Shown: positions 27,099-35,545 of the stretch, piece after piece
How the letters are laid out: the number at the start of each line of letters is the position of its first letter
Numbering within the stretch: position 1 is the stretch's first letter
From: Actinokineospora terrae
GTDB lineage: Bacteria; Actinomycetota; Actinomycetes; Mycobacteriales; Pseudonocardiaceae
Assembly: GCF_900111175.1 (NCBI RefSeq)
Contig: NZ_FOGI01000006.1
Span: forward strand, 62,001 to 126,000
Direction: 5' to 3'
Length of the DNA stretch: 64,000 nucleotides
The notes under the pieces: generated by a model
What the model saw: only the letters and a program-made list of their open reading frames with translations
Database searches by the model: none
What the model was told of the DNA's origin: nothing
Made by a program: the position numbers and the translations under genes

Positions 27099-27443
27099 TC
27101 GATTCTCGTCAAGGCCAAAACGACGCACGGGCGTCTGACGCCTGGTTGGGCATGGCGCACTTCGGCGGCTACGCCGGATTCGGCGGGTGAGCGACCTTGA
27201 CGGGACTCCAGCGGGCGCCCCGTGGACGGTCTTCTCCGAAGCTCGGTTCGAGCAGGGCGTGCTGGCGGTGGTGGTCCCGGGTTCGTCGAGGGGAGCAGTG
27301 CCCAGAGTCGATTGGTGGGGTTAGGAAGATCCGACCCGGTCACTTTGTGCGCCGAGACCGTCGTAGTCTGGACTCAGTTGGGATCTTGGGACATCTCGAT
27401 GCTCGCGGTCGATGCGCTGCTTCCAACACGTCACCTCTCCCTA
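27099..27443. other. Non-coding stretch with a possible gene-end remnant
   Basis: About 345 bases without a convincing gene, less GC-rich than the flanks. A short open piece ending DAWLGMAHFGGYAGFGG and a stop near 27190 could be the tail of a lost gene. It lies between convergent transcription units; no strong terminator was identified. Confidence 0.35.
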
Positions 27444-27590
27444 CTATGTGCGATCGAGAAAGTTCTCCCGCATTGACACGCTGATTTGCTGGTCGATCCG
27501 CTCGGCCTGTTGATCGGACAGCCTCTGAGAGCTCTCGTCGGCTATTTGAGATGCGTACTCAGAAGAGGGATTCGGCTGCATGATCCGCAT
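27444..27590 (-). CDS. Possible small third gene of the Gabija-like operon
   Basis: A 48-residue frame starting MRIMQPNPSSEYASQI, two bases after the helicase stop. It is polar and helical (SSQRLSDQQAERIDQQ). There is no clear ribosome site, but translational re-initiation could serve. Codon third positions are less GC-rich than in the helicase. It may be a real small protein or chance. Confidence 0.3.
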   Translation of the reverse strand: MRIMQPNPSSEYASQIADESSQRLSDQQAERIDQQISVSMRENFLDRT

Positions 27591-27592
27591 AG

Positions 27593-29116
27593 TCACGTGT
27601 TGATTAGCAGAGTCCTGTACCTTGCTCTGGTACAGGCGACGTACAACTTGCGGTCGGTCTCTTCTGCGTTGTCGAGGCCGATCAGCAGTCGATCCCGCTC
27701 GGACCGTGACAGAACGACACCCACAACGTCCCACTCGCCGCCCTTGGCCTGGTGGGTCGTGAGGCCGAGTATCGGTTTGTCGGCATGAGCGAGTCGGGAT
27801 GCGAGGTCGGCGAGGCGTCTGGTGTGTGCGTGGTGTGCTGGACGGAGTTGGCGGGACGAGACACTCTTGATGACCTCGGCGAGCGCGGAGTAGGCGTTGG
27901 TGACGGCCATCTTGTCGTTGCGTGCCAGAAGGTCCAGCACGTCCTGGAGTTTGCTGTAGACCTGATCGGTGATGTCGGGATCGTCGATACCCAGGGCAAG
28001 AAGGGCTTCGGTGAGATAGGTGGCCTGTCTTCCGAAGACGGTACTGGTCACATGGTTGAGCAACAGGGTGGCGGCTGCCTCTTCGGAGCCGCCTTTGAAG
28101 GACTGGAAGGCCAAGGGCAGGATGCGCTCACCGGCCGCCCACAGTTGCTTCCACGTGACGGCCAGCACCACGTCCACGGCGTGGTGGTCAGATGGGACGA
28201 GGCTGACGGCTCTACCGGCGCGTAGGTCAGATGCAAGCTGACGCTGCGCGGGATCGCGCCACCTGAATGAGTCGTTTAGCACGAGCGTGCGGGTTCCGGT
28301 GCGAAGCAGGAGGTCGCGTATCGCTTCGGGACGCGCGCCTCGAAAGACGTAGAGAGCCTGCCACGGGTCGCCGACCAGCGTGACGGACAAGCCGGCTTCG
28401 ATCGCCAGTTCGATGACCTTCGCGTCGAGTTCGTTGGCGTCGAACACTTCGTCGACGATCAGGGCGCGTGTCGTCTTGACCCAGCGTGCCCGTATACGAT
28501 CGGCGATCGAGCTGTCGTTCAGCGATGCCTCGAGAGCGTCCCGGACATCCTGGTGAGTGCAGATGCCGCTCATGAGCTTTTCTTTGATTACCCTGATCGG
28601 AACACGTGAAGTCGAGTTCAGGGTGATCCGCCGGAAGCGGATCTCACCCGATTCGACGAAGACTTCATAGGAGGCGTCGGTCCATGCACTCTGACTGAAG
28701 GCGTTCCAACTGTCGACAACTGTGAGCTCGGTGTGGCCGGTCGGCCACCGAAGCAAGCCTGCATCCAGCAGGTCGTGCAGCAGGTCGTACATGATCGTGT
28801 CGAGCGTGACGACGCGATGGGGCCAACCGAGGGCGACCGGTCCCCAGATCCGCGTAAGCCTTCGCCGCAGGTTCGATGTCGCCGCCTTGGTGAAACTCAC
28901 AGCGGTGACTGACCGGTGATCGTTCCGCGCCTCGGCGGAGAAGCGCAGGGCACCGAAGCGCTGAGCCGCGACCGTGGTTTTGCCCGTCCCCGGCCCTGCG
29001 TCGATGAACAGGCGCTTCTCCGGAGTTCCACTGGCCACGATCTGTTGCCTGGTCAAATCTGCAGGACGTACGTCGCTACTCTGCAACGGCGGCATCCCGA
29101 CCACTGTGCGGCTCAC
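27593..29116 (-). CDS. UvrD-like helicase, GajB-type
   Basis: A 507-residue superfamily 1 helicase. Walker A is FIDAGPGTGKTTVAAQR, motif II is RALIVDEVFDANELD, motif III is VGDPWQALYVFRGA, motif V is LTTHQAKGGEWDVVGV and motif VI is YVACTRARYRTLLI. Length matches GajB (~500 residues), shorter than full UvrD. Its GTG start overlaps the stop of the OLD-type nuclease by four bases, the standard gajA-gajB arrangement of Gabija anti-phage systems, in which helicase and nuclease form one complex. The residue after DE in motif II is unusual (DEVF). Confidence 0.87.
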   Translation of the reverse strand: MSRTVVGMPPLQSSDVRPADLTRQQIVASGTPEKRLFIDAGPGTGKTTVAAQRFGALRFSAEARNDHRSVTAVSFTKAATSNLRRRLTRIWGPVALGWPHRVVTLDTIMYDLLHDLLDAGLLRWPTGHTELTVVDSWNAFSQSAWTDASYEVFVESGEIRFRRITLNSTSRVPIRVIKEKLMSGICTHQDVRDALEASLNDSSIADRIRARWVKTTRALIVDEVFDANELDAKVIELAIEAGLSVTLVGDPWQALYVFRGARPEAIRDLLLRTGTRTLVLNDSFRWRDPAQRQLASDLRAGRAVSLVPSDHHAVDVVLAVTWKQLWAAGERILPLAFQSFKGGSEEAAATLLLNHVTSTVFGRQATYLTEALLALGIDDPDITDQVYSKLQDVLDLLARNDKMAVTNAYSALAEVIKSVSSRQLRPAHHAHTRRLADLASRLAHADKPILGLTTHQAKGGEWDVVGVVLSRSERDRLLIGLDNAEETDRKLYVACTRARYRTLLINT

Positions 29117-31077
29117 TCCTGTGCGTCGTTGGCGGCCGACGCCTCGGACGGGTCGTCGGGCGTCTCGTCGACATCAGTGGAGTAAAGAAAGTCGAAGATC
29201 TCTCTCAGATGGTCGGGGACAGCCAAGTCGGCCGCGCCCGAGTCGCGGCGCTCGGCGAGGCGGGCTGCCAGTTCCAAGGCGAACTCGCCCTTGCGTGAGG
29301 CGGCAGGACCTGCTGGAGAGCTTGCGCGGGTTGCGGTGGCTTTGCGGGGGCTGCGGAACAGTTCGTGAACCGCTCTGACGTCAAGCGGCTCAGGGACCTC
29401 GATGCGCAGGATGTCGAGCACTGCCTTAATGTGGATTTCGTTGCCGCTCGTGATGGACGGCTCGAGAGTCGGATGGCTGTGCACCACCCGAACCACCCGT
29501 GGATCATGAGCAGCGTCGGTCAGCCACTTCGGCTGTGTCGGTCTGTCTTCCAGTTCCTTATCGCTGTCGCGCAGCACCGCGAGCCGGTCACACAACTCCT
29601 GGCCACGAGTGGCCAGGAGCCGAACTGCCCACGAACCAACCTTGGTTCCCATCGGCACGATGCTCAAAGCGTCGACGAAGGACCGCTTGTCCTCGTCGCT
29701 GCCAGCCCATACCCAGCCGAACTCGCGCACCAACGCCGCGTCGGTGACTCCCTCGACCAGCAGCAGCCGCTCGGCGAACAGTGCCGCGGATCGGCTCGCG
29801 TCCAGGTGCAGCCGGGTCTTACGCATAACCTCCGCGCGATCCGGGATGTCCAGCTCGGCGATACCGCGGCACACGCGGCGACCGTCCCGGTCACGACGAA
29901 GAACGATGATCTGCTCCGGTGAGCACGAGGTGATGATGTCAGTGGCATGGCTGGACAGGATGATCTGCAACTCGGGACGACGACGGACGATCCGTTGCAG
30001 GTACCGGGCCAGGGAGTGCTGGAGTTGCGGGTGCAGGTGTGCTTCCGGCTCCTCGATGAGCACGGTGACGTGCAGCGGGCGGGACGGGAAGAAGGAGTCC
30101 TCCTCGCTCTCGCGCTCGGCCTGGGCCTGGCGCAACCTGACTTCCGCGTCGGCAGCCTCGGCAAGGTCGGACTCAACCGGTGATTCCGCAGAGGGAGTTC
30201 CACATTCCCCTTCTGCATTATCGGGATGTTCGGCCGGGTCGTCAGCTGTGGCAGCGATGAGCTGATCGGGGATCGCGGCCAGGATGACCGCGATGTGCAG
30301 CAAATTGACGTACCCCAAGCCGGAGACTTCCAGCGGACGTGCGTGCTCCCGGCCCTCCAGAACGGCCAGCATCAACTCCAGCACCCTGGCCAGATAGGTG
30401 TCGTCGATGACCTGGTTGCGCACGTAGGGCCAGTTGCGGGAGACCCCTGCCGACAGCGCCTGGAGGTGCGTGGAGATCCGTTCCTCGACGGCCCTGATCA
30501 ATCCATCTCCGGTCAGTTGCTCCAACAGCGCAGACGCACGGGCTCGGAGACCGGTCAGGTCGCGACCTCCGCCTGAGTTCTGCCGCTGGGCGCGCAGCAA
30601 CTCGACCAGGATGCGTGCTTCCCGGCGTGCCAACTCATCGACCGGATTGCGCCACGCTGGCAGGTACACCAACCGGAACGCATCAGCCTGGTCTCCCTCG
30701 ACCGGCGTCAGCAGTCTTGATGCCACTCTGCCCAGGTCGCGGCTCAACCCTCGGGTCCACCCAATGGCCGTCGCTCCCGGCGTCGGTCGGCCACTGCGTG
30801 CCTGCATTGAGGCGCCCAGCGGGCTCTCCACGGAATCGCTGTCAGCGTAGGTCCACTCGACCTCGACCGATCGCTCACCCTCGCCCAAGGCAGCTCCGCT
30901 GGGCGGGCTGAGTCGAGGAAAGACCCTTGTGTGGGCAAGCTGGAGTGCTTCGGCCACGGTCGTCTTGCCCACGCCATTCGCACCCACCAGCACTGCGAAT
31001 CGACCAGGAAACCGAACCTCGAAGTCGTACTCGGCACCGGCTCGTAGACCTCGTACCACCAGCTTGCTGAGGTGCAC
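29113..31077 (-). CDS. OLD-family ATPase/TOPRIM nuclease, GajA-type
   Basis: A 654-residue protein. The ABC-type ATPase has Walker A LVGANGVGKTTVAEALQ and Walker B VTVLIEEPEAHLHPQLQHSL. The TOPRIM nuclease has LLLVEGVTDAALVREFG and the acidic pair in LRDSDKELE. With the UvrD-like partner this is a Gabija-like defence pair. It is longer than typical GajA (~580), with extra acidic sequence around residues 320-360 and at the C-terminus. GTG 31077 is preferred (AAGGGCG upstream, start aligned with the ATPase fold); GTG 31158 is possible. Confidence 0.86.
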   Translation of the reverse strand: MHLSKLVVRGLRAGAEYDFEVRFPGRFAVLVGANGVGKTTVAEALQLAHTRVFPRLSPPSGAALGEGERSVEVEWTYADSDSVESPLGASMQARSGRPTPGATAIGWTRGLSRDLGRVASRLLTPVEGDQADAFRLVYLPAWRNPVDELARREARILVELLRAQRQNSGGGRDLTGLRARASALLEQLTGDGLIRAVEERISTHLQALSAGVSRNWPYVRNQVIDDTYLARVLELMLAVLEGREHARPLEVSGLGYVNLLHIAVILAAIPDQLIAATADDPAEHPDNAEGECGTPSAESPVESDLAEAADAEVRLRQAQAERESEEDSFFPSRPLHVTVLIEEPEAHLHPQLQHSLARYLQRIVRRRPELQIILSSHATDIITSCSPEQIIVLRRDRDGRRVCRGIAELDIPDRAEVMRKTRLHLDASRSAALFAERLLLVEGVTDAALVREFGWVWAGSDEDKRSFVDALSIVPMGTKVGSWAVRLLATRGQELCDRLAVLRDSDKELEDRPTQPKWLTDAAHDPRVVRVVHSHPTLEPSITSGNEIHIKAVLDILRIEVPEPLDVRAVHELFRSPRKATATRASSPAGPAASRKGEFALELAARLAERRDSGAADLAVPDHLREIFDFLYSTDVDETPDDPSEASAANDAQE

Positions 31078-31512
31078 TATGCGATCGCCCTTCAGATCCT
31101 GCGACCCGACCAGGGGTGATCCGCTGACCGGTTGGACGAGGTATCGGTTGGCGTTCACTCAGCGTTACGGTACTGGATCGGTTCGGAGGTCGGCCAGAGT
31201 GCACCGACCCGGTAGTGCGCTCCATGGGGTCCGCCAATGAGGTGACTGAAAGCGTCGGCCGTAACGGAGTGGCGCAGGTCTCCGATCGTGATGAGCAAGC
31301 ACGTGATCAAGGGAGGGACTCACTGAAGTGTCCGGCTGCCGTAGCCGCCGTACTAGCCTCTGCGGTTGCACTGCCGAGTAACGTCGTTACGAACTCGGTA
31401 CAGCGTCGGGAGCGACGAGCGAGCGTCAGTGACGGGATCGATGGAACGCATTTGCACAGACCACCGCATCGGACAACCGAGCTGGCCTGTTTCAGGCATG
31501 GCTTGACCGGCG
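31078..31512. promoter_or_regulatory. Divergent promoter region between the two defence operons
   Basis: About 435 bases between the Gabija-like pair (minus) and the SMC-type operon (plus). It must hold promoters for both. Reading frames here are short and not protein-like. No confident promoter boxes or operators were picked. Confidence 0.45.
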
Positions 31513-32919
31513 GTGCGCGTGCGTGAGCACTACAAACCCTTGCTGGGGGAGATGTCCGGACGGTCAACGATCCTGCTGAGCGGCCTGCCGCCGGGTGTGG
31601 AGGCCGTCACTGTGCCCGTTCGCCGCAACGGTGTGTCCCGCGTTCCGCGCGACCGGCGCGGTCGGGTGAAGGTGACGAAGGTGGACCTCGTTCCGAGCGA
31701 GCGTACCGCCCTCTTTTCGCCCCCCGACGGTCTGTCCCGGGCGGACCTGGCGTGGGTGCTGTCCGCCGCGCGGCGGCAGTGGTCTTCGGTGGGCAACCGC
31801 TTCGGTGGTCGTGCTCTTTCCGTGGCTGTCGAGCTGGTCAGGTCCGGCGGCGTCGTGCTTCGCTGTGACGTCGACTCGGACCGCTTGGCGCTGGGATCGC
31901 CCGAGAGTTGGTCCTTGTCGAGTGCATGGGCGGAACAGGCTGACGACGAGCTGGCCGAGCTGCGGCCGCAGCGCGACCCCGACGAGGTGCGTCGGGCGTT
32001 GCTCGACCAGCTCGACAACCTGGAATCACCACCGTCACTGGTCGCGGAGCGAGATGTGCTCCGCGCTGTGCCCGCCGGTTCTGCGTTGGTGCCACCGCCG
32101 GGCACCACGACGACTGCGAAGAGTTGGACCACCTACGAAGCCTCACTACTGGCCGCGATCAGGTGGGCGAGCTCGGACCGGGTGCCTGGTGCAGCCGAAC
32201 TCGCTGGGTTGGCCTGGGGTGACACGCACGTGAAGTGGTCCACCGCCCGGTCCATCGTGTTCAGCCAACTGGTCGGCCGCGAGTTCTCACAGGCTGTGAA
32301 GAAGTCGGACATCACGATTAGGGTGCGCGGGCCTTTGGTTTGGAGCCACGGAAGCGCGATCGCGGACGCTGCTCGGAGCAGGCCGTGGATCGGCCTGCCT
32401 TCCGAAGGCGTCCGGCTGGTCGGAGACGTCAAGTTCGCCGCGGCGGGAATCCTGTTGGTGGAGAACGCCGAGACCTTCCAGGAAGTCTGTGACATCAAGG
32501 AGATCACCGAGTCATGGTTGTGCATCTGGGGTCAGGGCAAGGCGGTGGTCAACGCGGTCGACCTGATCATCGCCCTGCCACCGGTCAAGGTCGCTGCCTG
32601 GATGGACTTGGACGCAGCCGGTCTGCAGATCTTCTCGATGTTGACCGACCGTCTCGGCCGGACGGCGACACCGGTCGGGATGGATCTGGAACTGCTGCGC
32701 TCCGGTCAGGCGAGGAAGAGGGCGAGCGTCGAAGAGGAGCAGAAGGCCGATCGTGAGGATAGGCGCCTGGCGGCCAGCCTGAAGGATCGTCTGCCCGATT
32801 CGCTGCGTGAGGTAGCCGAGTACATCGAGGCGACAGGGAAGGCGGTCGAGCAACAGACGCTGCACGACCGCGTCCTGCGGACCCTGGCAGATCGACTCAG
32901 CATACTTGGGATGGAGTAG
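31513..32919 (+). CDS. JetD-like TOPRIM protein (DUF2220-type) of SMC defence operon
   Basis: A 468-residue protein. The C-terminal TOPRIM-like part has ILLVENAETFQEVC (catalytic-type Glu) and AAWMDLDAAGLQIF (Asp-x-Asp), as in JetD/MksG nucleases of Wadjet-type systems. The N-terminal half is divergent; residues ~200-300 may be a winged-helix region (SDRVPGAAELAGLAWGDTHV). A charged helix (EEEQKADREDRRLAASLKDR) follows. It is the first gene of the operon, whereas jetD is usually last. The start is uncertain: GTG 31513, GTG 31519 or ATG 31552. Confidence 0.8.
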   Translation: MRVREHYKPLLGEMSGRSTILLSGLPPGVEAVTVPVRRNGVSRVPRDRRGRVKVTKVDLVPSERTALFSPPDGLSRADLAWVLSAARRQWSSVGNRFGGRALSVAVELVRSGGVVLRCDVDSDRLALGSPESWSLSSAWAEQADDELAELRPQRDPDEVRRALLDQLDNLESPPSLVAERDVLRAVPAGSALVPPPGTTTTAKSWTTYEASLLAAIRWASSDRVPGAAELAGLAWGDTHVKWSTARSIVFSQLVGREFSQAVKKSDITIRVRGPLVWSHGSAIADAARSRPWIGLPSEGVRLVGDVKFAAAGILLVENAETFQEVCDIKEITESWLCIWGQGKAVVNAVDLIIALPPVKVAAWMDLDAAGLQIFSMLTDRLGRTATPVGMDLELLRSGQARKRASVEEEQKADREDRRLAASLKDRLPDSLREVAEYIEATGKAVEQQTLHDRVLRTLADRLSILGME

Positions 32920-32925
32920 CGACAC

Positions 32926-34212
32926 GTGGACATGTCGGACACGCAGGCGTTGTTCCCCGCGCCGCCGACGAAGGCACCCGATCAGGCGAGTCAGGTGAGC
33001 GACGCGACCCTGTTGGACAATATCCGTTCATTCGTGGCACCAATTGCCCGCGACGCGGCCGCCGTCACCGACGACCCGCGAGCGGTGAAGGTGGCGCGCG
33101 ATCTGTCCGAGGTGTTCGCCGATCATGCCGGACTCACCGGGATGACCAGAACCGAGGTAGAGCACGCGATGGCGCGTCGCGGACACACCGACCGCGCGCT
33201 GTTCGACTCGCGGTTTGATCTCTTCCTGAAGATGGGTTTGATCAAACCCTTCCTAGAGAAGAAGAGTCAGTCACGCTACGTACTAGTCCCCTCGGGCATG
33301 GTCGGCCTGCTGGTGTTCGAACGGCTCGGCACGCGGGGCGGCGTCGAGGAGATGATGCTGCTGCTCGATCGAACACGCTGGTTGATCGAAACCGGCGAGG
33401 CGGACCGGACCACGGTGGCCAAGCACCTCAAGCGATGTCGGCAGATGCTCAGCGTCTACGCCGCGACCTTATCGCGACTGATCACGACCGCTTCCATCGG
33501 CGAACTCATGGACGAGCACCGCAACCACGACCCGAGCAGGGTGGAAGCTGACGTCCACTTGCTCAACAGTTTGGTGACCGACCGGTTCAACAGCGACCAC
33601 GAGCTTGGCGAACTCGCATTCCAGTTGGTGAAGGCGGAACTCGCCTACCGCCATCAAGTGCTCGCAGCGGTGGACCGGGTACTCGACCAAGGAGGGGCTT
33701 CACTGGACTTCAGCGTCCTGACTCCCGAGCAGTACCTGTCTGCGGCCCTCGACGGCTCGCTGGAAGAGTTGGCGATGGTGGCGGAGAGACTCGTTGTCGA
33801 CCCTCCTGGCGCCTGGCTGGATCCCGGCTCGGTTCTGGACGCGTTGGATGAGTTCCGCCCGAGGCGACGGGTGGCGACTCGGCCGCCGGAGCCTGTCGGA
33901 GGCGCCGAAGTCGATCCGATCGCGGTCATGCAGGAACAGCATGACCGTCTCGCCCGCCAGCGACGGTTGGCGATCGAGTCACGCCTTGCGAATGCGGAGT
34001 CGGTCGAGCTGACCGGAATGCTTCACGACTTGGGCTGGCCCGCGGCCGCCGTCCAGCTCGTCGATCTGCTTGGGGTCTCGGCTGACCCCGAACAGCCGTT
34101 CATCGTGCGACTGGGTGAGGAACTCCTCGCCGATGCCGAGGCGCCGGTGACGTACCTGCACCCCGTGGTGCTATACCGGACACCATCGGTGGAGGGGGAG
34201 GTGCGATCATGA
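32926..34212 (+). CDS. MukF/JetA-like kleisin subunit of SMC complex
   Basis: A 428-residue, largely helical protein. A winged-helix-like N-terminus (GMTRTEVEHAMARRGHTDRA, KSQSRYVLVPSG) is followed by a helical bundle (VYAATLSRLITTASIGELMD, DRFNSDHELGELAFQLVKAE) and a C-terminal winged-helix-like end. This order resembles MukF/JetA kleisins. Starts are GTG 32926 or ATG 32932. It overlaps the next gene by ATGA. Role in the complex is inferred from fold-like pattern and gene context rather than clear motif identity. Confidence 0.65.
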   Translation: MDMSDTQALFPAPPTKAPDQASQVSDATLLDNIRSFVAPIARDAAAVTDDPRAVKVARDLSEVFADHAGLTGMTRTEVEHAMARRGHTDRALFDSRFDLFLKMGLIKPFLEKKSQSRYVLVPSGMVGLLVFERLGTRGGVEEMMLLLDRTRWLIETGEADRTTVAKHLKRCRQMLSVYAATLSRLITTASIGELMDEHRNHDPSRVEADVHLLNSLVTDRFNSDHELGELAFQLVKAELAYRHQVLAAVDRVLDQGGASLDFSVLTPEQYLSAALDGSLEELAMVAERLVVDPPGAWLDPGSVLDALDEFRPRRRVATRPPEPVGGAEVDPIAVMQEQHDRLARQRRLAIESRLANAESVELTGMLHDLGWPAAAVQLVDLLGVSADPEQPFIVRLGEELLADAEAPVTYLHPVVLYRTPSVEGEVRS

Positions 34213-34913
34213 ACACGCTGTTTACAGACCCCGCCACCCTGTTAGCCGCGATCCGCGCTACCGCCGGTCTCGCTTTGGAACGAATCGATCCGCGAGCCGT
34301 CGACTCCGCACGGCGCAGCGCCGAGTCCGCCGGACGTACACTCGTGCCGTGCAGGACCGGCGCCACCCACAAACGCTCAGACGGCCGCGGACTCGCACTC
34401 GGATGGCTTCCTCAGTCGACACCCGCGCCGGAGGAAAGCCAGGAATACCCGGTGCGGAACTTGTCCCCTGTGGCAAGGGTGACGTGGGCATGCTGTTTAG
34501 GACTCGCCTGGCCAGACCGGACCGCCGCGCCCTACCCTGGCGAGCCGTTCACCACGTCGGAAGTGCTCGACGTTGCGGGTGAGCTGGGCGTGACGTCGAT
34601 GTGGGTCAAGATCGCGTTGTTCCGAACGCTCGCCCCTTCTAGGCTGGTGGTTGTCGATGGAACCACCTTGTATTTGGGGCCGGCGACCGCTGCGTTGCCG
34701 GGGCCGTTTGTCGACGCGCTACGGCGGTTCCACGACCGGCTTCCCCGTCTGGACTCACCACCGGCTGCTCATCACGACGCCGAACTCGACGACGAGGAAC
34801 TGGCAGACCTCGAACTCGCCGAGGAGGAGTACGGCACGTCCGTGATCGATGCGGGCCTCTTCAACGATGACGATGCCGATGAGAGCTCGGACGACGATTC
34901 GTGGGACGAATGA
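34209..34913 (+). CDS. Unknown winged-helix-like subunit with acidic tail
   Basis: A 234-residue protein without a recognised family. The middle reads like a winged helix (FTTSEVLDVAGELGVTSMWV, KIALFRTLAPSRLVVVDGTT). The C-terminal 45 residues are strongly acidic (DDEELADLELAEEEYG, NDDDADESSDDDSWDE). It is coupled to both neighbours by four-base overlaps, so it is an integral part of the operon. Standard Wadjet/MukBEF operons have no separate gene here. It may be a second KITE-like protein pairing with the next gene. Confidence 0.7.
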   Translation: MNTLFTDPATLLAAIRATAGLALERIDPRAVDSARRSAESAGRTLVPCRTGATHKRSDGRGLALGWLPQSTPAPEESQEYPVRNLSPVARVTWACCLGLAWPDRTAAPYPGEPFTTSEVLDVAGELGVTSMWVKIALFRTLAPSRLVVVDGTTLYLGPATAALPGPFVDALRRFHDRLPRLDSPPAAHHDAELDDEELADLELAEEEYGTSVIDAGLFNDDDADESSDDDSWDE

Positions 34914-35545
34914 CGTCCCCGAAGCGTCTGTCCGCACTGGACGAGACCGCCGTGCGTGAAGCGATCGGCGCGCTGGAGATCGTCCACGGCGTCGTGCCGC
35001 CCGGAGTGCTCCCTGCTCTGGAGGACCTCGCATTGCGCAAGGCGATCAGCACGCGTCTTGAGGACTGTGGGCGAACGCTGATTAACGTCGAGGGTGGCTG
35101 GACGAGCGGGTACCGTGATGACGTTGCCGACACGCTCGTCGAGTCCGGTCTCGGCGTTCTTCCGGTCGGAGACCGGGCCGTGCTCGTCCTTCTCCTTTTG
35201 CGCACAGTGGCCATTCCCCGCGCTCGCGGGAACACGACGGGTGAGACCTGGGGCAACACCGACGGGGTGAGGGGCACCTCGATCGACGACCTGGCTCAGA
35301 ACCGGAACATCTCGAAGACCCAAATCAAGGACTCCATGAGCCGTCTGTGCAGCTCGGGGTTGGTGGAGCGCCGTCGAAGTCTGCTTTTTCCCGGTCCGTC
35401 GTTGCTGCGGCTCACCTCGAAGCGCTCCGCGCAGATGTGGGAGAACCTGTTGCTCCTTGCCGCGCCGGCCAGCCTCTATGCCCAGGCGGTCAGGGCCAGA
35501 CGAACCGGAGCAGTCCCGCCGGACAACACCTTGGAGGTGGGATGA
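34910..35545 (+). CDS. MukE/JetB-like (KITE) winged-helix subunit
   Basis: A 211-residue protein. It has a helical start (ALDETAVREAIGALEIVHGV), RAVLVLLLLRTVAIPRARG, then a clear winged helix (TSIDDLAQNRNISKTQIKDS, MSRLCSSGLVERRRSLLFPG) and a helical end. Size and tandem arrangement fit the MukE/JetB/MksE group that binds kleisin and SMC. ATG 34910 overlaps the previous stop by four bases; GTG 34901 is an alternative. Confidence 0.72.
   Translation: MTSPKRLSALDETAVREAIGALEIVHGVVPPGVLPALEDLALRKAISTRLEDCGRTLINVEGGWTSGYRDDVADTLVESGLGVLPVGDRAVLVLLLLRTVAIPRARGNTTGETWGNTDGVRGTSIDDLAQNRNISKTQIKDSMSRLCSSGLVERRRSLLFPGPSLLRLTSKRSAQMWENLLLLAAPASLYAQAVRARRTGAVPPDNTLEVG

Noticed and set aside
27115..27195. 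A short gene ending AWLGMAHFGGYAGFGG
   Set aside because: The piece lacks a start and any clear family match; kept only as a possible remnant.
29113..31077. The OLD-type protein as a retron or Septu component
   Set aside because: The coupled UvrD-like partner of GajB length and the absence of a reverse transcriptase or HNH gene favour a Gabija-like pair.
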